A stretch of 64,000 nt of DNA from Bifidobacterium asteroides (lineage in GTDB: Bacteria > Actinomycetota > Actinomycetes > Actinomycetales > Bifidobacteriaceae): positions 434,001 through 498,000 of the forward strand of contig NZ_CP048272.1 of NCBI RefSeq assembly GCF_019469425.1, given 5' to 3'. The position numbers and the translations under genes were made by a program. Each line of letters opens with the position of its first letter. Position 1 is the stretch's first letter. The notes below the pieces were generated by a model. That model did not search any database and was not told the origin of the DNA. It worked only from the letters and a program-made list of their open reading frames with translations. Positions 43,523-51,594 of this stretch are shown here, piece after piece.

Positions 43523-44445
43523 GCGCACACGGCACAACCGCAGTCACGGATGGACGGGTCAAGCGTCGTCCGCTGGGACAGAAGTCCTTCTGGCATGCCT
43601 TCCCCTACATCGCCCCGCACATGGTGGTATTCGCCGTCTTCGGAGTCATCCCGATCTTCTTCGGCATCTACCTGGCCTTCACCAGGTGGAACCTGGTCGG
43701 TTCCCCAACCTGGGTCGGCCTGGACAACTTCAAGCTGATCTTCGACAAGTCCACCTACTTCTACTCCATCTTCTGGAGGGACATGTGGCACACGATCATC
43801 TTCGTGCTGATCAGCGTGCCCCTGACCATCGTCGTCCCCCTGTTGCTGGCCTGCGCCCTGCAGACCAAGCACCTGAAGGGAGTGGGGCTCTTCCAGGCCA
43901 TCTTCTACGTGCCCGGGCTGATATCAGTGGCCGCAGGCGCTCTGGTCTGGCGGCTGGTCTTCAACTCCCAGTTCGGCCTGCTCAACACCACTTTCCGGTG
44001 GGACATCAACTGGCTGGGCAAGCAGCCCTGGGCCTGGATCGCCATCTTCGTCCTTAGCCTCTGGGGAGGCATCGGCGGCAACCTGATCATTTACCGGTCG
44101 GCCCTGTCCGGGGTAAGCCAGGATCTGTACGAGGCGGCCTCGGTGGACGGCGCCGGATCCATCCGGCAGTTCTTCAGCATCACCCTGCCAGCCATCAAGC
44201 TGCCGCTCTTCTATACGACCATCATGACCACGGGCGGCGCCTTCAACGTCTGGGGTCAGCCACAAATGCTGACCGGCGGCGGTCCTGCATACACTTCGCA
44301 GGTGCTGCTGATGGACATCAGGAACCTGGCCTTCCCGCAGGGGCCTTCGGCCGCTGGCATGGCCTCGGCAATGGCCCTGCTGCTGGGGATCATCCTCATG
44401 CTGATCTCCCTGGTGCAGATATTCTTCATGAACAAGGAGGACTGA
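43519..44445 (+). CDS. Sugar ABC transporter permease (MalF type), system 1
   Basis: This is a 308-residue membrane protein with six helices. The EAA loop appears as YEAASVDGAGSIRQFFSITLPAI, the contact site for an ATPase. The N-terminus is cytosolic and basic. The start overlaps the binding-protein stop, and the second permease begins one base after its stop, so the three genes form one tightly coupled operon. Confidence 0.92.
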   Translation: MSAHGTTAVTDGRVKRRPLGQKSFWHAFPYIAPHMVVFAVFGVIPIFFGIYLAFTRWNLVGSPTWVGLDNFKLIFDKSTYFYSIFWRDMWHTIIFVLISVPLTIVVPLLLACALQTKHLKGVGLFQAIFYVPGLISVAAGALVWRLVFNSQFGLLNTTFRWDINWLGKQPWAWIAIFVLSLWGGIGGNLIIYRSALSGVSQDLYEAASVDGAGSIRQFFSITLPAIKLPLFYTTIMTTGGAFNVWGQPQMLTGGGPAYTSQVLLMDIRNLAFPQGPSAAGMASAMALLLGIILMLISLVQIFFMNKED

Positions 44446-44446
44446 C

Positions 44447-45391
44447 GTGAGTTCGGCAACCCTTGATATGTCATCTCTGGGCAAGGGGCTCAAGGCTCCT
44501 GGCCCCAGCGCAACGGTTCCCGGCGGCGAGGACGTGCCCGAAAACCACCACAAAGTGTTCAAGCCTTCGCTGGTTGCCGTCTATGCGGTGCTGATCGTCT
44601 TGGCTGTAGTCTGGATCATTCCTGTGGTCTACACCATCACAACATCGTTCAAGTCGCCCCAGGAGTTCCTGAAGAACGCCTACAACTTCCTGCCTGCGCA
44701 CTGGGTCACCGTCAACTATCTGACACTGCTGCAGGCCTCGGCCTCCTACCCTGTCTTCAACTGGCTGGGCAACTCGCTGATCATCTCGCTGTCGCACGGT
44801 ATCCTGGCGGTCTGCGTGGTGGCCCTGGCTGGGTACGGCTACTCCCGCATCAACTTCAAGGGCAGGGACACGCTCTTCTTCGTCCTCCTGCTCATCTCGA
44901 TGTTCCCGGGCGTGGTCAACATGATTCCCTCCTACCGCATCGTGGCCACCTTCGGCTGGATCAACTCATACTGGTCCTGCATCATCCCCGGCTTGGGGAA
45001 CGTGGCCAACATCTTCCTGGTGCGCAACTTCATGAAGGGAATCCCCAAGGAGATCGACGAGGCCGCCGAGATTGACGGTGCCGGCGACTTCCGCATCTTC
45101 CGTAGCATCATGTTGCCCTCCATCCGCCCAATCCTGATCGTGATCTTCCTGTTCGCCTTCACTGGCGCCTGGAACGACTTCCTCTGGCCCACCCTGGTCT
45201 TCAATGACATCAAGAAGACCCCGGTCACGGCCGGCCTGCAGCTGCTGGGCAACCAGATGATGCAGTACAACCAGATGGGCACGCTTTGCGCGGCCACCTG
45301 CCTGGCCATCATCCCCACCCTGTTGCTCTTCGTGTTCGCCCAGCGCTACTTCCTGCAGTCGCTGAACATCACCTCGGGCCTCAAGGGCTGA
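44447..45391 (+). CDS. Sugar ABC transporter permease (MalG type), system 1
   Basis: This is a 314-residue, six-helix permease with EAA loop DEAAEIDGAGDFRIFRSIMLPSI and a C-terminal QRYFLQSLNITSGLKG typical of MalG-like subunits. The start is GTG at 44447, six bases after AAGGAGG. No ATPase gene follows, so a shared MsiK/MalK-type ATPase encoded elsewhere is presumably used. Confidence 0.92.
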   Translation: MSSATLDMSSLGKGLKAPGPSATVPGGEDVPENHHKVFKPSLVAVYAVLIVLAVVWIIPVVYTITTSFKSPQEFLKNAYNFLPAHWVTVNYLTLLQASASYPVFNWLGNSLIISLSHGILAVCVVALAGYGYSRINFKGRDTLFFVLLLISMFPGVVNMIPSYRIVATFGWINSYWSCIIPGLGNVANIFLVRNFMKGIPKEIDEAAEIDGAGDFRIFRSIMLPSIRPILIVIFLFAFTGAWNDFLWPTLVFNDIKKTPVTAGLQLLGNQMMQYNQMGTLCAATCLAIIPTLLLFVFAQRYFLQSLNITSGLKG

Positions 45392-45410
45392 ATCAGGAAA
45401 GGCGGCAACA

Positions 45411-45866
45411 ATGGCAAAGGAAAACCGCAGCGATCATCTGGCGAGCAAGGGCGTAGCTAGCAGAAGGACCGAGAAAATCATCCTCCTGGTGGCGGCAGCC
45501 ATCAACGTGATCATGGCCTCGGTCACTATGTTCATCTACTCGCCTTGGTTCAAGGATGAGGGCTATGCCATCCTCGGCCGGGCCGGACGTCTGGCCGACG
45601 ACATGGCCACAGTCAACGGCGCGGCCACCGTGGCCCAGTCCTACGGTTTTCTGCTGCTCATTCTTGGGGCGGTCTCCTTCATTGTGGCTCTGCGGGCCAT
45701 GCGGCCCTCGACGATTATTCGGGGAGTGCAGTACTGGATGATCTTCTGCATGGTCTTTTCCTTGGCCACGGCAGATTGGCTTTCGCTGATCGCTTATGCT
45801 CTGGCCTTTGTCGCCTATGTGGCCAGGAACAAGACCATCCGCCGGATCTCGTCGGGTCGAAGGTGA
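45411..45866 (+). CDS. Small four-helix membrane protein of unknown function in sugar operon 1
   Basis: This is a 151-residue protein that I do not recognise. Hydrophobic segments lie at about residues 24-43, 76-98, 106-121 and 124-140. The N-terminus is basic and the C-terminus ends in arginines, giving a cytosolic-in orientation at both ends. It starts 19 bases after the permease gene behind AGGAAAGG, so it is co-transcribed. It could be an accessory subunit or an unrelated passenger. Confidence 0.75.
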   Translation: MAKENRSDHLASKGVASRRTEKIILLVAAAINVIMASVTMFIYSPWFKDEGYAILGRAGRLADDMATVNGAATVAQSYGFLLLILGAVSFIVALRAMRPSTIIRGVQYWMIFCMVFSLATADWLSLIAYALAFVAYVARNKTIRRISSGRR

Positions 45867-45987
45867 CCAGCCCCTGGGGCATGCGGCGCCCCTGATCGCT
45901 GCGCTTCCAATCCCTTCCCACTGTCCGCAGCCATCGGGCAATGGGAAGGGATTCTTGGTTTTGCGGCAGTCTTCTTCTGCGCGCCTG

Positions 45988-46017
45988 TTGACATGACCCA
46001 TGGCCGGCTTCTATACT
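45988..46017 (+). promoter_or_regulatory. Promoter of sugar transporter 2
   Basis: A consensus TTGACA (45988-45993), an 18-base spacer, and TATACT (46012-46017). The start point would be near 46024, inside the first operator described next. The leader is about 130 bases. Confidence 0.75.
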
Positions 46018-46019
46018 GA

Positions 46020-46035
46020 GTCGAAACGATTCGAC
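46020..46035. promoter_or_regulatory. Operator 1 of sugar transporter 2
   Basis: GTCGAAACGATTCGAC has a six-base dyad GTCGAA/TTCGAC around ACGA. It covers the predicted transcription start, so bound repressor would block initiation. Confidence 0.65.
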
Positions 46036-46084
46036 ATCTCGGGTGCATCGACGGAGATGGTCGGTACCCTGCAATCCGCCCGGA

Positions 46085-46100
46085 GTCGAAACCTTTCGAC
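46085..46100. promoter_or_regulatory. Operator 2 of sugar transporter 2
   Basis: GTCGAAACCTTTCGAC repeats the same dyad around ACCT, 65 bases downstream of operator 1 and preceded by the same GA. The spacing, about six helical turns, would allow looping or cooperative binding. Confidence 0.6.
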
Positions 46101-46152
46101 AAGTTGAATCGCAATAACTGGATGCAAGGATGCAAGGAAGTTAGGAGCCATC

Positions 46153-47463
46153 ATGAAGATCAGAAGAGGGATCGGGGCGGCCTTGGCCCTGGCCATGTCG
46201 ATCCTGCCACTGGCGGCCTGCGGATCGGGAGGCGATGCTCCCCAGGAAGCCCATCCGTCCAGCATCAAGATCTGGTACTACGAGGAGCCCAGCAGCGGGC
46301 AGGCACGGGGCTGGCTGAAGGCTGCCGATATCTTTACCCGACAGACCGGCATCAAGGTGGACTTCGAGGTCAAGTCTTTCACTCAGATTGCCCAGAACGG
46401 CAGCCAGTTCCTCAACTCGGACGATGCCCCGGACGTCATGGAGTCCAATCGAGGCAACGGCTCGGCCGGGGTCCTGTCCACCCTGCAGCTGCTGACCGAT
46501 CTGAAGCCCTATGTGCAGAAGTACGGCTGGGACAAGAAGGTGCGCGGCCAGGCGGCAGCAGTGGGCAAGTACGATAAGCGCGGCGTCATGGACGGGGATA
46601 CCTGGTACGGGGTTTCCTCCTATGCGGAGATGCAGCGGGTCTACTACAACAAGGACCTTTTTGCCAAGTACAAGATCCCCATTCCGCGTACTTTCGACCA
46701 GTTCGTGGCTGCCCTCAAGGCCTTCAAGAGTCACGGGGTCACGCCCATAGCGGCCGATGCTCAGGAATACGGGGTGCTTTGGCTCTGGTGGCAGCTGGCC
46801 ATGACCAAGGCCGATGCCCGCTTCGTCGACGACTGGCAGCTCTACAAGCATCCGGTCAACTGGCGCAGCAAGCCGCTGACCTTCGCCACCAACACCATCC
46901 GTGATTGGATCGACAAGGGATACATTTCCAAGAACGCCACCGGCATGAAGGCCGAGGACACGACCACGGCATTCATCAAGGGGACCTATCCCATCTACCA
47001 GACCGGCACCTGGAACCAGACCCGCTTCATGGAACAGGTGAAGGCCTTCGACTGGACGGCATCCATCTTCCCAGGGGCCAAGATGGTAGAAGGCTGCGCG
47101 GGCAACCTGCTGGTCATCCCGCAGAAATCCCGGCGTAAGGATGCTGCGGCCCGCTATATCAACGTGGTCCTGTCCAAGGAGGTTCAGAACTACATCGGCA
47201 ACAAGGGCGGCGTGCCAGTGGCGGCCGATACGGACGCCATCACCAACCCCAAGAGCCGTGATCTGGTCGATGAATATACCAAAGCCTCGGACGCCAGCCG
47301 GATGAGCTATTATCCCGACTACCCTGCGCCCAACCTGACCGACGCCATGCCGGCCGCCTTCCAAGAGCTGGTCAACGGCACCAAGAGCCCCGACCAGGTT
47401 CTGGATACCCTGCATAAGAACTACGACGACGGCGTCGCCCAGCTCGATCTGGATGACGACTGA
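46153..47463 (+). CDS. Sugar ABC transporter substrate-binding lipoprotein (CUT1), system 2
   Basis: This is a 436-residue protein. It has a signal peptide with lipobox PLAAC (Cys near residue 23), then a type 1 solute-binding fold: IKIWYYEEPSSGQARGW, DVMESNRGNGSAG, GVSSYAEMQRVYYNKDLF and GNLLVIPQKSRRKDAAARYI. The start follows GGAAG and GGAG-like bases (AAGTTAGGAGCC). The protein is clearly paralogous, not identical, to the system 1 binding protein. The dedicated promoter and twin operators show separate regulation. Confidence 0.9.
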   Translation: MKIRRGIGAALALAMSILPLAACGSGGDAPQEAHPSSIKIWYYEEPSSGQARGWLKAADIFTRQTGIKVDFEVKSFTQIAQNGSQFLNSDDAPDVMESNRGNGSAGVLSTLQLLTDLKPYVQKYGWDKKVRGQAAAVGKYDKRGVMDGDTWYGVSSYAEMQRVYYNKDLFAKYKIPIPRTFDQFVAALKAFKSHGVTPIAADAQEYGVLWLWWQLAMTKADARFVDDWQLYKHPVNWRSKPLTFATNTIRDWIDKGYISKNATGMKAEDTTTAFIKGTYPIYQTGTWNQTRFMEQVKAFDWTASIFPGAKMVEGCAGNLLVIPQKSRRKDAAARYINVVLSKEVQNYIGNKGGVPVAADTDAITNPKSRDLVDEYTKASDASRMSYYPDYPAPNLTDAMPAAFQELVNGTKSPDQVLDTLHKNYDDGVAQLDLDDD

Positions 47464-47494
47464 GCTGCGTCAATCCGCCAAGGAGAGTACAAGC

Positions 47495-48430
47495 ATGTCT
47501 GACACACATAGCAGGAAGAAGGCGCAGTCCCGCATCCCGGGCAGCGCGCCTTCGCGGTTCGTCCCTTATCTGATTCCCGGTCTGATAGGCATCGTGGCCA
47601 TCGTCATCGTGCCCATCTTCTGGAACATCTACCTGAGCTTCACCCGCTGGAGGGGGGTGGGGCCGACAAAATGGGTGGGTCTGCGCAACTGGCGCCGCCT
47701 CATGGGCGACTCGACCTTCTGGGTCTCCTTCGGCCACACCCTCTGGATCATCGTGGCCATTGTCATCATTCCCACGGTCCTGGGCCTGCTGATCTCCTCG
47801 GCTCTGACCGACGTGATCCAGAAGAAGTTCGGCCCCCACACCTCCTCGACCCTGCGGGCACTCTACTACCTGCCCCAGGTTCTGCCTGTGGCCGTGGCCA
47901 CCATCATCATGGGCTGGATCTTCCGGCCTGAAGACGGTGCGGTCAACGACCTGCTGACCAAGATCGGCCTGGGCGGCCTGGCCCACAACTGGCTGGGTTC
48001 GACCACGACGGCCTTGCCCATCCTCATGGTCATCCTGATCTGGATACAGCTGGGCTATCCCATCGTCATCTTCATGTCCGGACTGCAGCGGGTGGATCCC
48101 GAGCTCTACGAGGCGGCCAGCCTGGACGGGGCCAACTGGTGGCAGAAGTTCCGCGTCATCACCCTGCCCTCCATCATTCCTGAGCTGCTGGTGGTCATTC
48201 TCACCTCCACCATCGGCGCTCTGAAGACCTTCGCCCCGGTCTATCTGCTGACCAAGGGCGGGCCCGGCACCTCCACCATGGTTCCCTCCTACTACTCCTA
48301 CAACCAGTTCTTCCAGGTGCAGCAGGTGGGCTACGGCGCCGCCATCTCGACATCCCTGACCGTGGTCATCGTCATCTTCTCCATCGTCTTCACCATCGTG
48401 CAGAAGCGCGTGCAAAAGAGCATCGCCTGA
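47495..48430 (+). CDS. Sugar ABC transporter permease (MalF type), system 2
   Basis: This is a 311-residue permease with six helices and the EAA loop YEAASLDGANWWQKFRVITLPSI. ATG 47495 follows AAGGAG by nine bases; an upstream in-frame ATG at 47453 would overlap the binding-protein gene and lacks a ribosome site. Typical start GLIGIVAIVIVPIFWNIYLS. It pairs with the next gene. Confidence 0.92.
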   Translation: MSDTHSRKKAQSRIPGSAPSRFVPYLIPGLIGIVAIVIVPIFWNIYLSFTRWRGVGPTKWVGLRNWRRLMGDSTFWVSFGHTLWIIVAIVIIPTVLGLLISSALTDVIQKKFGPHTSSTLRALYYLPQVLPVAVATIIMGWIFRPEDGAVNDLLTKIGLGGLAHNWLGSTTTALPILMVILIWIQLGYPIVIFMSGLQRVDPELYEAASLDGANWWQKFRVITLPSIIPELLVVILTSTIGALKTFAPVYLLTKGGPGTSTMVPSYYSYNQFFQVQQVGYGAAISTSLTVVIVIFSIVFTIVQKRVQKSIA

Positions 48431-48450
48431 GGAAGGCTAGGAAGCACATC

Positions 48451-49332
48451 ATGAATAATCAAGCCACACTGCAAGCCGACACCGGGGTGTCCGCCCGGCA
48501 CGCCCATAGAATCCGCACCTGGGGGGACTGGGCCGGTCTGATCCTGCTGGTCGCCGGAGCCGTAATCATGCTCTTCCCCCTGCTGATTCTGGTCCTGAAC
48601 GCCTTCAAGACCACGGCAGACTACAACGCCACGGGCCCCCTGTCCGTGCCCGCCCACTTCAGCATGGACGGCATCATCTCCTTCTGGAACAAGAGCAATT
48701 TCCCGCTCAAGCTGGGCAACTCCCTGCTGATCTCCCTGGTGGTTGCCGTGGTCGGAGTTCTGCTTTCGGTCCTCAACTCCTTCGCCTTGGGCATCGGCAG
48801 GGTCAAGGGCAACACGGTCATCCTCCTGTTCATCATGCTGGCCAACATGGTCCCCCAGGAGGCCCTGCTCTACCCGCTCTACGTCATGTTCAAATGGATG
48901 GGCTTCTATAACTCGCAGTGGTCCATCATCATCATCTTCACCATCATCCAGAGCGCCTACGGCACCTACCTGCTCTCCTCGGTCTACGGGACCTTCCCCC
49001 AGGCCATCCTGGAGGCAGCCACCGTCGACGGGGCCTCGCGCTGGCAGATCCTGAGCAGGATCGTCCTGCCGGTGTCCTGGTCGACCATCAGCGTCCTCTT
49101 CGTCTTCTTCTTCATCTGGACCTGGAATGAGTACATGATCCCCATGGCCTTCCTGATGAGCGAGAAGACGCAGACCATCCCGCTGGCCCTGGCGACCATG
49201 CAGGGGCAGCACACCATGGCTGCCACAGACCTGGCCTCCGCCTCCCTGCTCAGCATCATCCCCACCATCATCTTCTTCATCTTCTTCCAGAGGAAGCTCT
49301 CGCAGGGGATAGTAGCGGGCGCTGTCAAGTAA
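48451..49332 (+). CDS. Sugar ABC transporter permease (MalG type), system 2
   Basis: This is a 293-residue, six-helix permease. The EAA loop is LEAATVDGASRWQILSRIVLPV and the C-terminus QRKLSQGIVAGAVK is classic for CUT1 MalG-like subunits. It starts 20 bases after its partner. No ATPase gene follows. The GH172-like gene comes 93 bases later on the same strand and is probably in the same transcript. Confidence 0.93.
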   Translation: MNNQATLQADTGVSARHAHRIRTWGDWAGLILLVAGAVIMLFPLLILVLNAFKTTADYNATGPLSVPAHFSMDGIISFWNKSNFPLKLGNSLLISLVVAVVGVLLSVLNSFALGIGRVKGNTVILLFIMLANMVPQEALLYPLYVMFKWMGFYNSQWSIIIIFTIIQSAYGTYLLSSVYGTFPQAILEAATVDGASRWQILSRIVLPVSWSTISVLFVFFFIWTWNEYMIPMAFLMSEKTQTIPLALATMQGQHTMAATDLASASLLSIIPTIIFFIFFQRKLSQGIVAGAVK

Positions 49333-49425
49333 TCGCCGTTGCACAAGTACATTGAACATGGCCGCCCGCCGCAAGAAGGCGGAGGAGGGGAGCGAGCGGC
49401 CCGAATATGAAAGGCAACCACAACC

Positions 49426-50556
49426 ATGGGTATGACCATGCCGAACATCACCAACGGTCTTGAGGCGCTGACCCGCCCATCCACAGACCGCACCCGCTGC
49501 ATCAACGCCGAGAACCCTCGGGGGGGCAAGGGCAGTGCAGCTATGACGGCCAGCAATCTCGGTCCATCCAGAAAGGGGACCCCTTGCCTCAAGAACATTC
49601 CTCCCGGGCAGGACATGGTTCTGGCCGACCTGTCCGGCGCAGGCGAAATCCGCCATATCTGGATGACTGTGACCGATGCCACCTCGCCCACCGGGCCCAA
49701 CGTCCTGCGCAATCTGATCCTGGAATGCTACTGGGATGGCGAACAGACACCCTCCGTCTGCGTGCCTCTGGGCGACTTCTTCTGCTGCGGCCATGCCCAA
49801 GCCTGCAGGGTGGAGTCTGTGCCTGTGGCCGTCTACCCGCGCCAGGGTTTCAACTGCTACTGGCCCATGCCCTTCCACGACGGGGCCCGGATTGTCCTGT
49901 GCAACCGGCACAACGAACCCATTGAGGCCTTCTTCTACCAGATTGACTATGTGGAGAAGGACGAGCTGCCCGAGGAGGTCATGACCTTCCATGCCCAGTG
50001 GCGCCGTCAGCGGGTCACCGAACTGGGTCAGGACTACGTGATCCTGGATGGGGTGCATGGCCGGGGCTCCTACGTGGGCACTTATCTGGCTCTGACCGCT
50101 CTGGAGAGCCGCTGGTGGGGCGAAGGTGAGGTCAAGGTCTATCTGGACGGGGACAAGGACTATCCCACCTGGTGCTCCACGGGCAGCGAGGACTACTTCG
50201 GCGGTGCCTGGAGCTTTGCCGGGCAGGATCCGGATGGTCGCATGCGCGAGGTCACCTACAGCGGGGCCTATATGGGATTTCCCTTCCGCTCCAGGCAGTT
50301 GGACAACCGCGAATCCCAGTACTGGGATGCTGACACCCCGGTGACCAGGGGGTTCTACCGTTGGCACATTCCCGACCCCATCATTTTCAACAGTGACATC
50401 AGGGTGACTCTGCAACAGATAGGCGTGGATGAGCAGGGCTACTTCGAGCGTCAGGACGACCTGGCCAGCGTGGCCTATTGGTATCAGCAGGAGCCCCACC
50501 AGCCCTTCCCGCACAATGTGCTGGAGACGGGTGAGCGGGACCGTCGGCCCCGCTGA
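49426..50556 (+). CDS. DUF2961 / glycoside hydrolase family 172-like enzyme
   Basis: This is a 376-residue protein with no signal peptide, so it acts in the cytoplasm on imported sugar. The family core is clear: ENPRGGKG near the N-terminus, GEIRHIWMTV, LILECYWDGEQTPSVCVPLGDFFC, and the acidic block STGSEDYFGGAWSF. Glu255 in that block and Glu275 in REVTYSGAY are the likely catalytic pair by analogy with GH172 enzymes. Characterised GH172 members act on alpha-fructofuranosyl links (difructose dianhydride I) or on D-arabinofuranosides. Three in-frame ATGs crowd the start (49426, 49432, 49438). It ends 23 bases before the convergent lacI gene. Confidence 0.85.
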   Translation: MGMTMPNITNGLEALTRPSTDRTRCINAENPRGGKGSAAMTASNLGPSRKGTPCLKNIPPGQDMVLADLSGAGEIRHIWMTVTDATSPTGPNVLRNLILECYWDGEQTPSVCVPLGDFFCCGHAQACRVESVPVAVYPRQGFNCYWPMPFHDGARIVLCNRHNEPIEAFFYQIDYVEKDELPEEVMTFHAQWRRQRVTELGQDYVILDGVHGRGSYVGTYLALTALESRWWGEGEVKVYLDGDKDYPTWCSTGSEDYFGGAWSFAGQDPDGRMREVTYSGAYMGFPFRSRQLDNRESQYWDADTPVTRGFYRWHIPDPIIFNSDIRVTLQQIGVDEQGYFERQDDLASVAYWYQQEPHQPFPHNVLETGERDRRPR

Positions 50557-50579
50557 GCAGCTCTGGGGAACTCCTGCTT

Positions 50580-51590
50580 CTACCGGCTGATGGAGGCGCG
50601 GTCGATCAGCCTGGGGCGTTCCAGTTGGACTCGACCGGCCAGGGAAGCCCCCTCCTCCACAGCTTGGGTCAGCAGATCTGCAGCCTTGGCACATAGTGAG
50701 CGGGGGGTAAGTGGCATCTCAGATATGCCCTGAAGCTCAAGAGTAGGGCTGACCTTGCCTGCGGCGCAGGACAGAACGGCCACGTCATCGGGAATGCTCA
50801 CGCCGTCCGAGCGCATGCGGACCACCACGGTGTCCAGCAGGGAGGGGCGAATCTGTCCGATCAGGCCATCAATGCGGCCGTGATGGATGATGTCCAGCAC
50901 TTGCTGGGTGTAGGCCAAATCGCTGCCGGTAGGTCCCGGCTGAAGCTGCAGATCCATTCCCAGGCGGCGGGCCCAGGTCTTGAGACTGCGTAGGAGGATG
51001 AGACGGAAACCGGACCCGCGCTGGTATTCGCCTTCGAGATCCTCCAAAAAGAGCAGGCGTTTGCGTCCCGCTCGGGCCATGGCTTCCACCGCCATGCGGC
51101 CCATTAGATCAAAATCCAAATCCACACAGGCGCAGGCTGTGTGCTGCCGAGGCACTCCCAGGGCCACGCAGGGGCGTCCGTATGAGGCGGCCTGGGCGGC
51201 GCGGATGTCATCGTCCACCAGATCCATCAGGACCACCCCGTCGGCCAGATTGCTACGGGCGACCCGCCGAATATCTTCGACGCCGTTTTCAGCGGTCAGC
51301 AGCAGGGAATCATAGCCGCGAGCGTGCTCGCAACTGGCCATCTCGATGAAGTAATCCGCGTAGGAGGCCCGGTTCTGCCCGGGGCGCAGGGGGGCACTTA
51401 GGGCGACGATCTGATTGCGCTTGGCCCGCAGCATCCGGGCGCCGGCATCCGCGGCGTAGTCCAGTTCGTCGGCGGCCTGCATGATCCGCTGGTAGGTTTC
51501 CGGAGAGACGGGACGTTTGCCGGAGAAGGCATAGGATACTGTGCTGACCGAGACCCCGGCCCTTCTGGCGACGTCGCGTATGTCGGACAT
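50580..51590 (-). CDS. LacI-family regulator, candidate controller of the GH172 sugar locus
   Basis: This is a 336-residue protein. The HTH is IRDVARRAGVSVSTVSYAFSGK and the hinge AGARMLRAKRNQIVALSAPL, followed by the sugar-sensing domain (LADGVVLMDLVDDDIRAAQ, PCVALGVPR, VAVLSCAAGKVSPTLELQGI). It is convergent with the GH172 gene. Its start lies only four bases after the cysS stop and no ribosome site is visible, so it may be translated by coupling from cysS. Its operator could be either of the two types found in the locus. Confidence 0.87.
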   Translation of the reverse strand: MSDIRDVARRAGVSVSTVSYAFSGKRPVSPETYQRIMQAADELDYAADAGARMLRAKRNQIVALSAPLRPGQNRASYADYFIEMASCEHARGYDSLLLTAENGVEDIRRVARSNLADGVVLMDLVDDDIRAAQAASYGRPCVALGVPRQHTACACVDLDFDLMGRMAVEAMARAGRKRLLFLEDLEGEYQRGSGFRLILLRSLKTWARRLGMDLQLQPGPTGSDLAYTQQVLDIIHHGRIDGLIGQIRPSLLDTVVVRMRSDGVSIPDDVAVLSCAAGKVSPTLELQGISEMPLTPRSLCAKAADLLTQAVEEGASLAGRVQLERPRLIDRASISR

Positions 51591-51594
51591 GGGT

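Noticed and set aside
49407-49463. Eighteen-codon His-rich frame (six His) overlapping the start of the GH172 gene
   Set aside because: The nearest strong purine tract is 16 bases upstream, too far for a good ribosome site, and it overlaps a well-supported gene start. Most likely chance.
48331-50694. Very long open frame on the minus strand opposite the second permease and GH172 genes
   Set aside because: It is a composition effect of high-G+C codon usage: it is packed with Asp, Gly, His and Gln and has no recognisable domain. The plus-strand genes beneath it have clear family motifs, ribosome sites and operon spacing.
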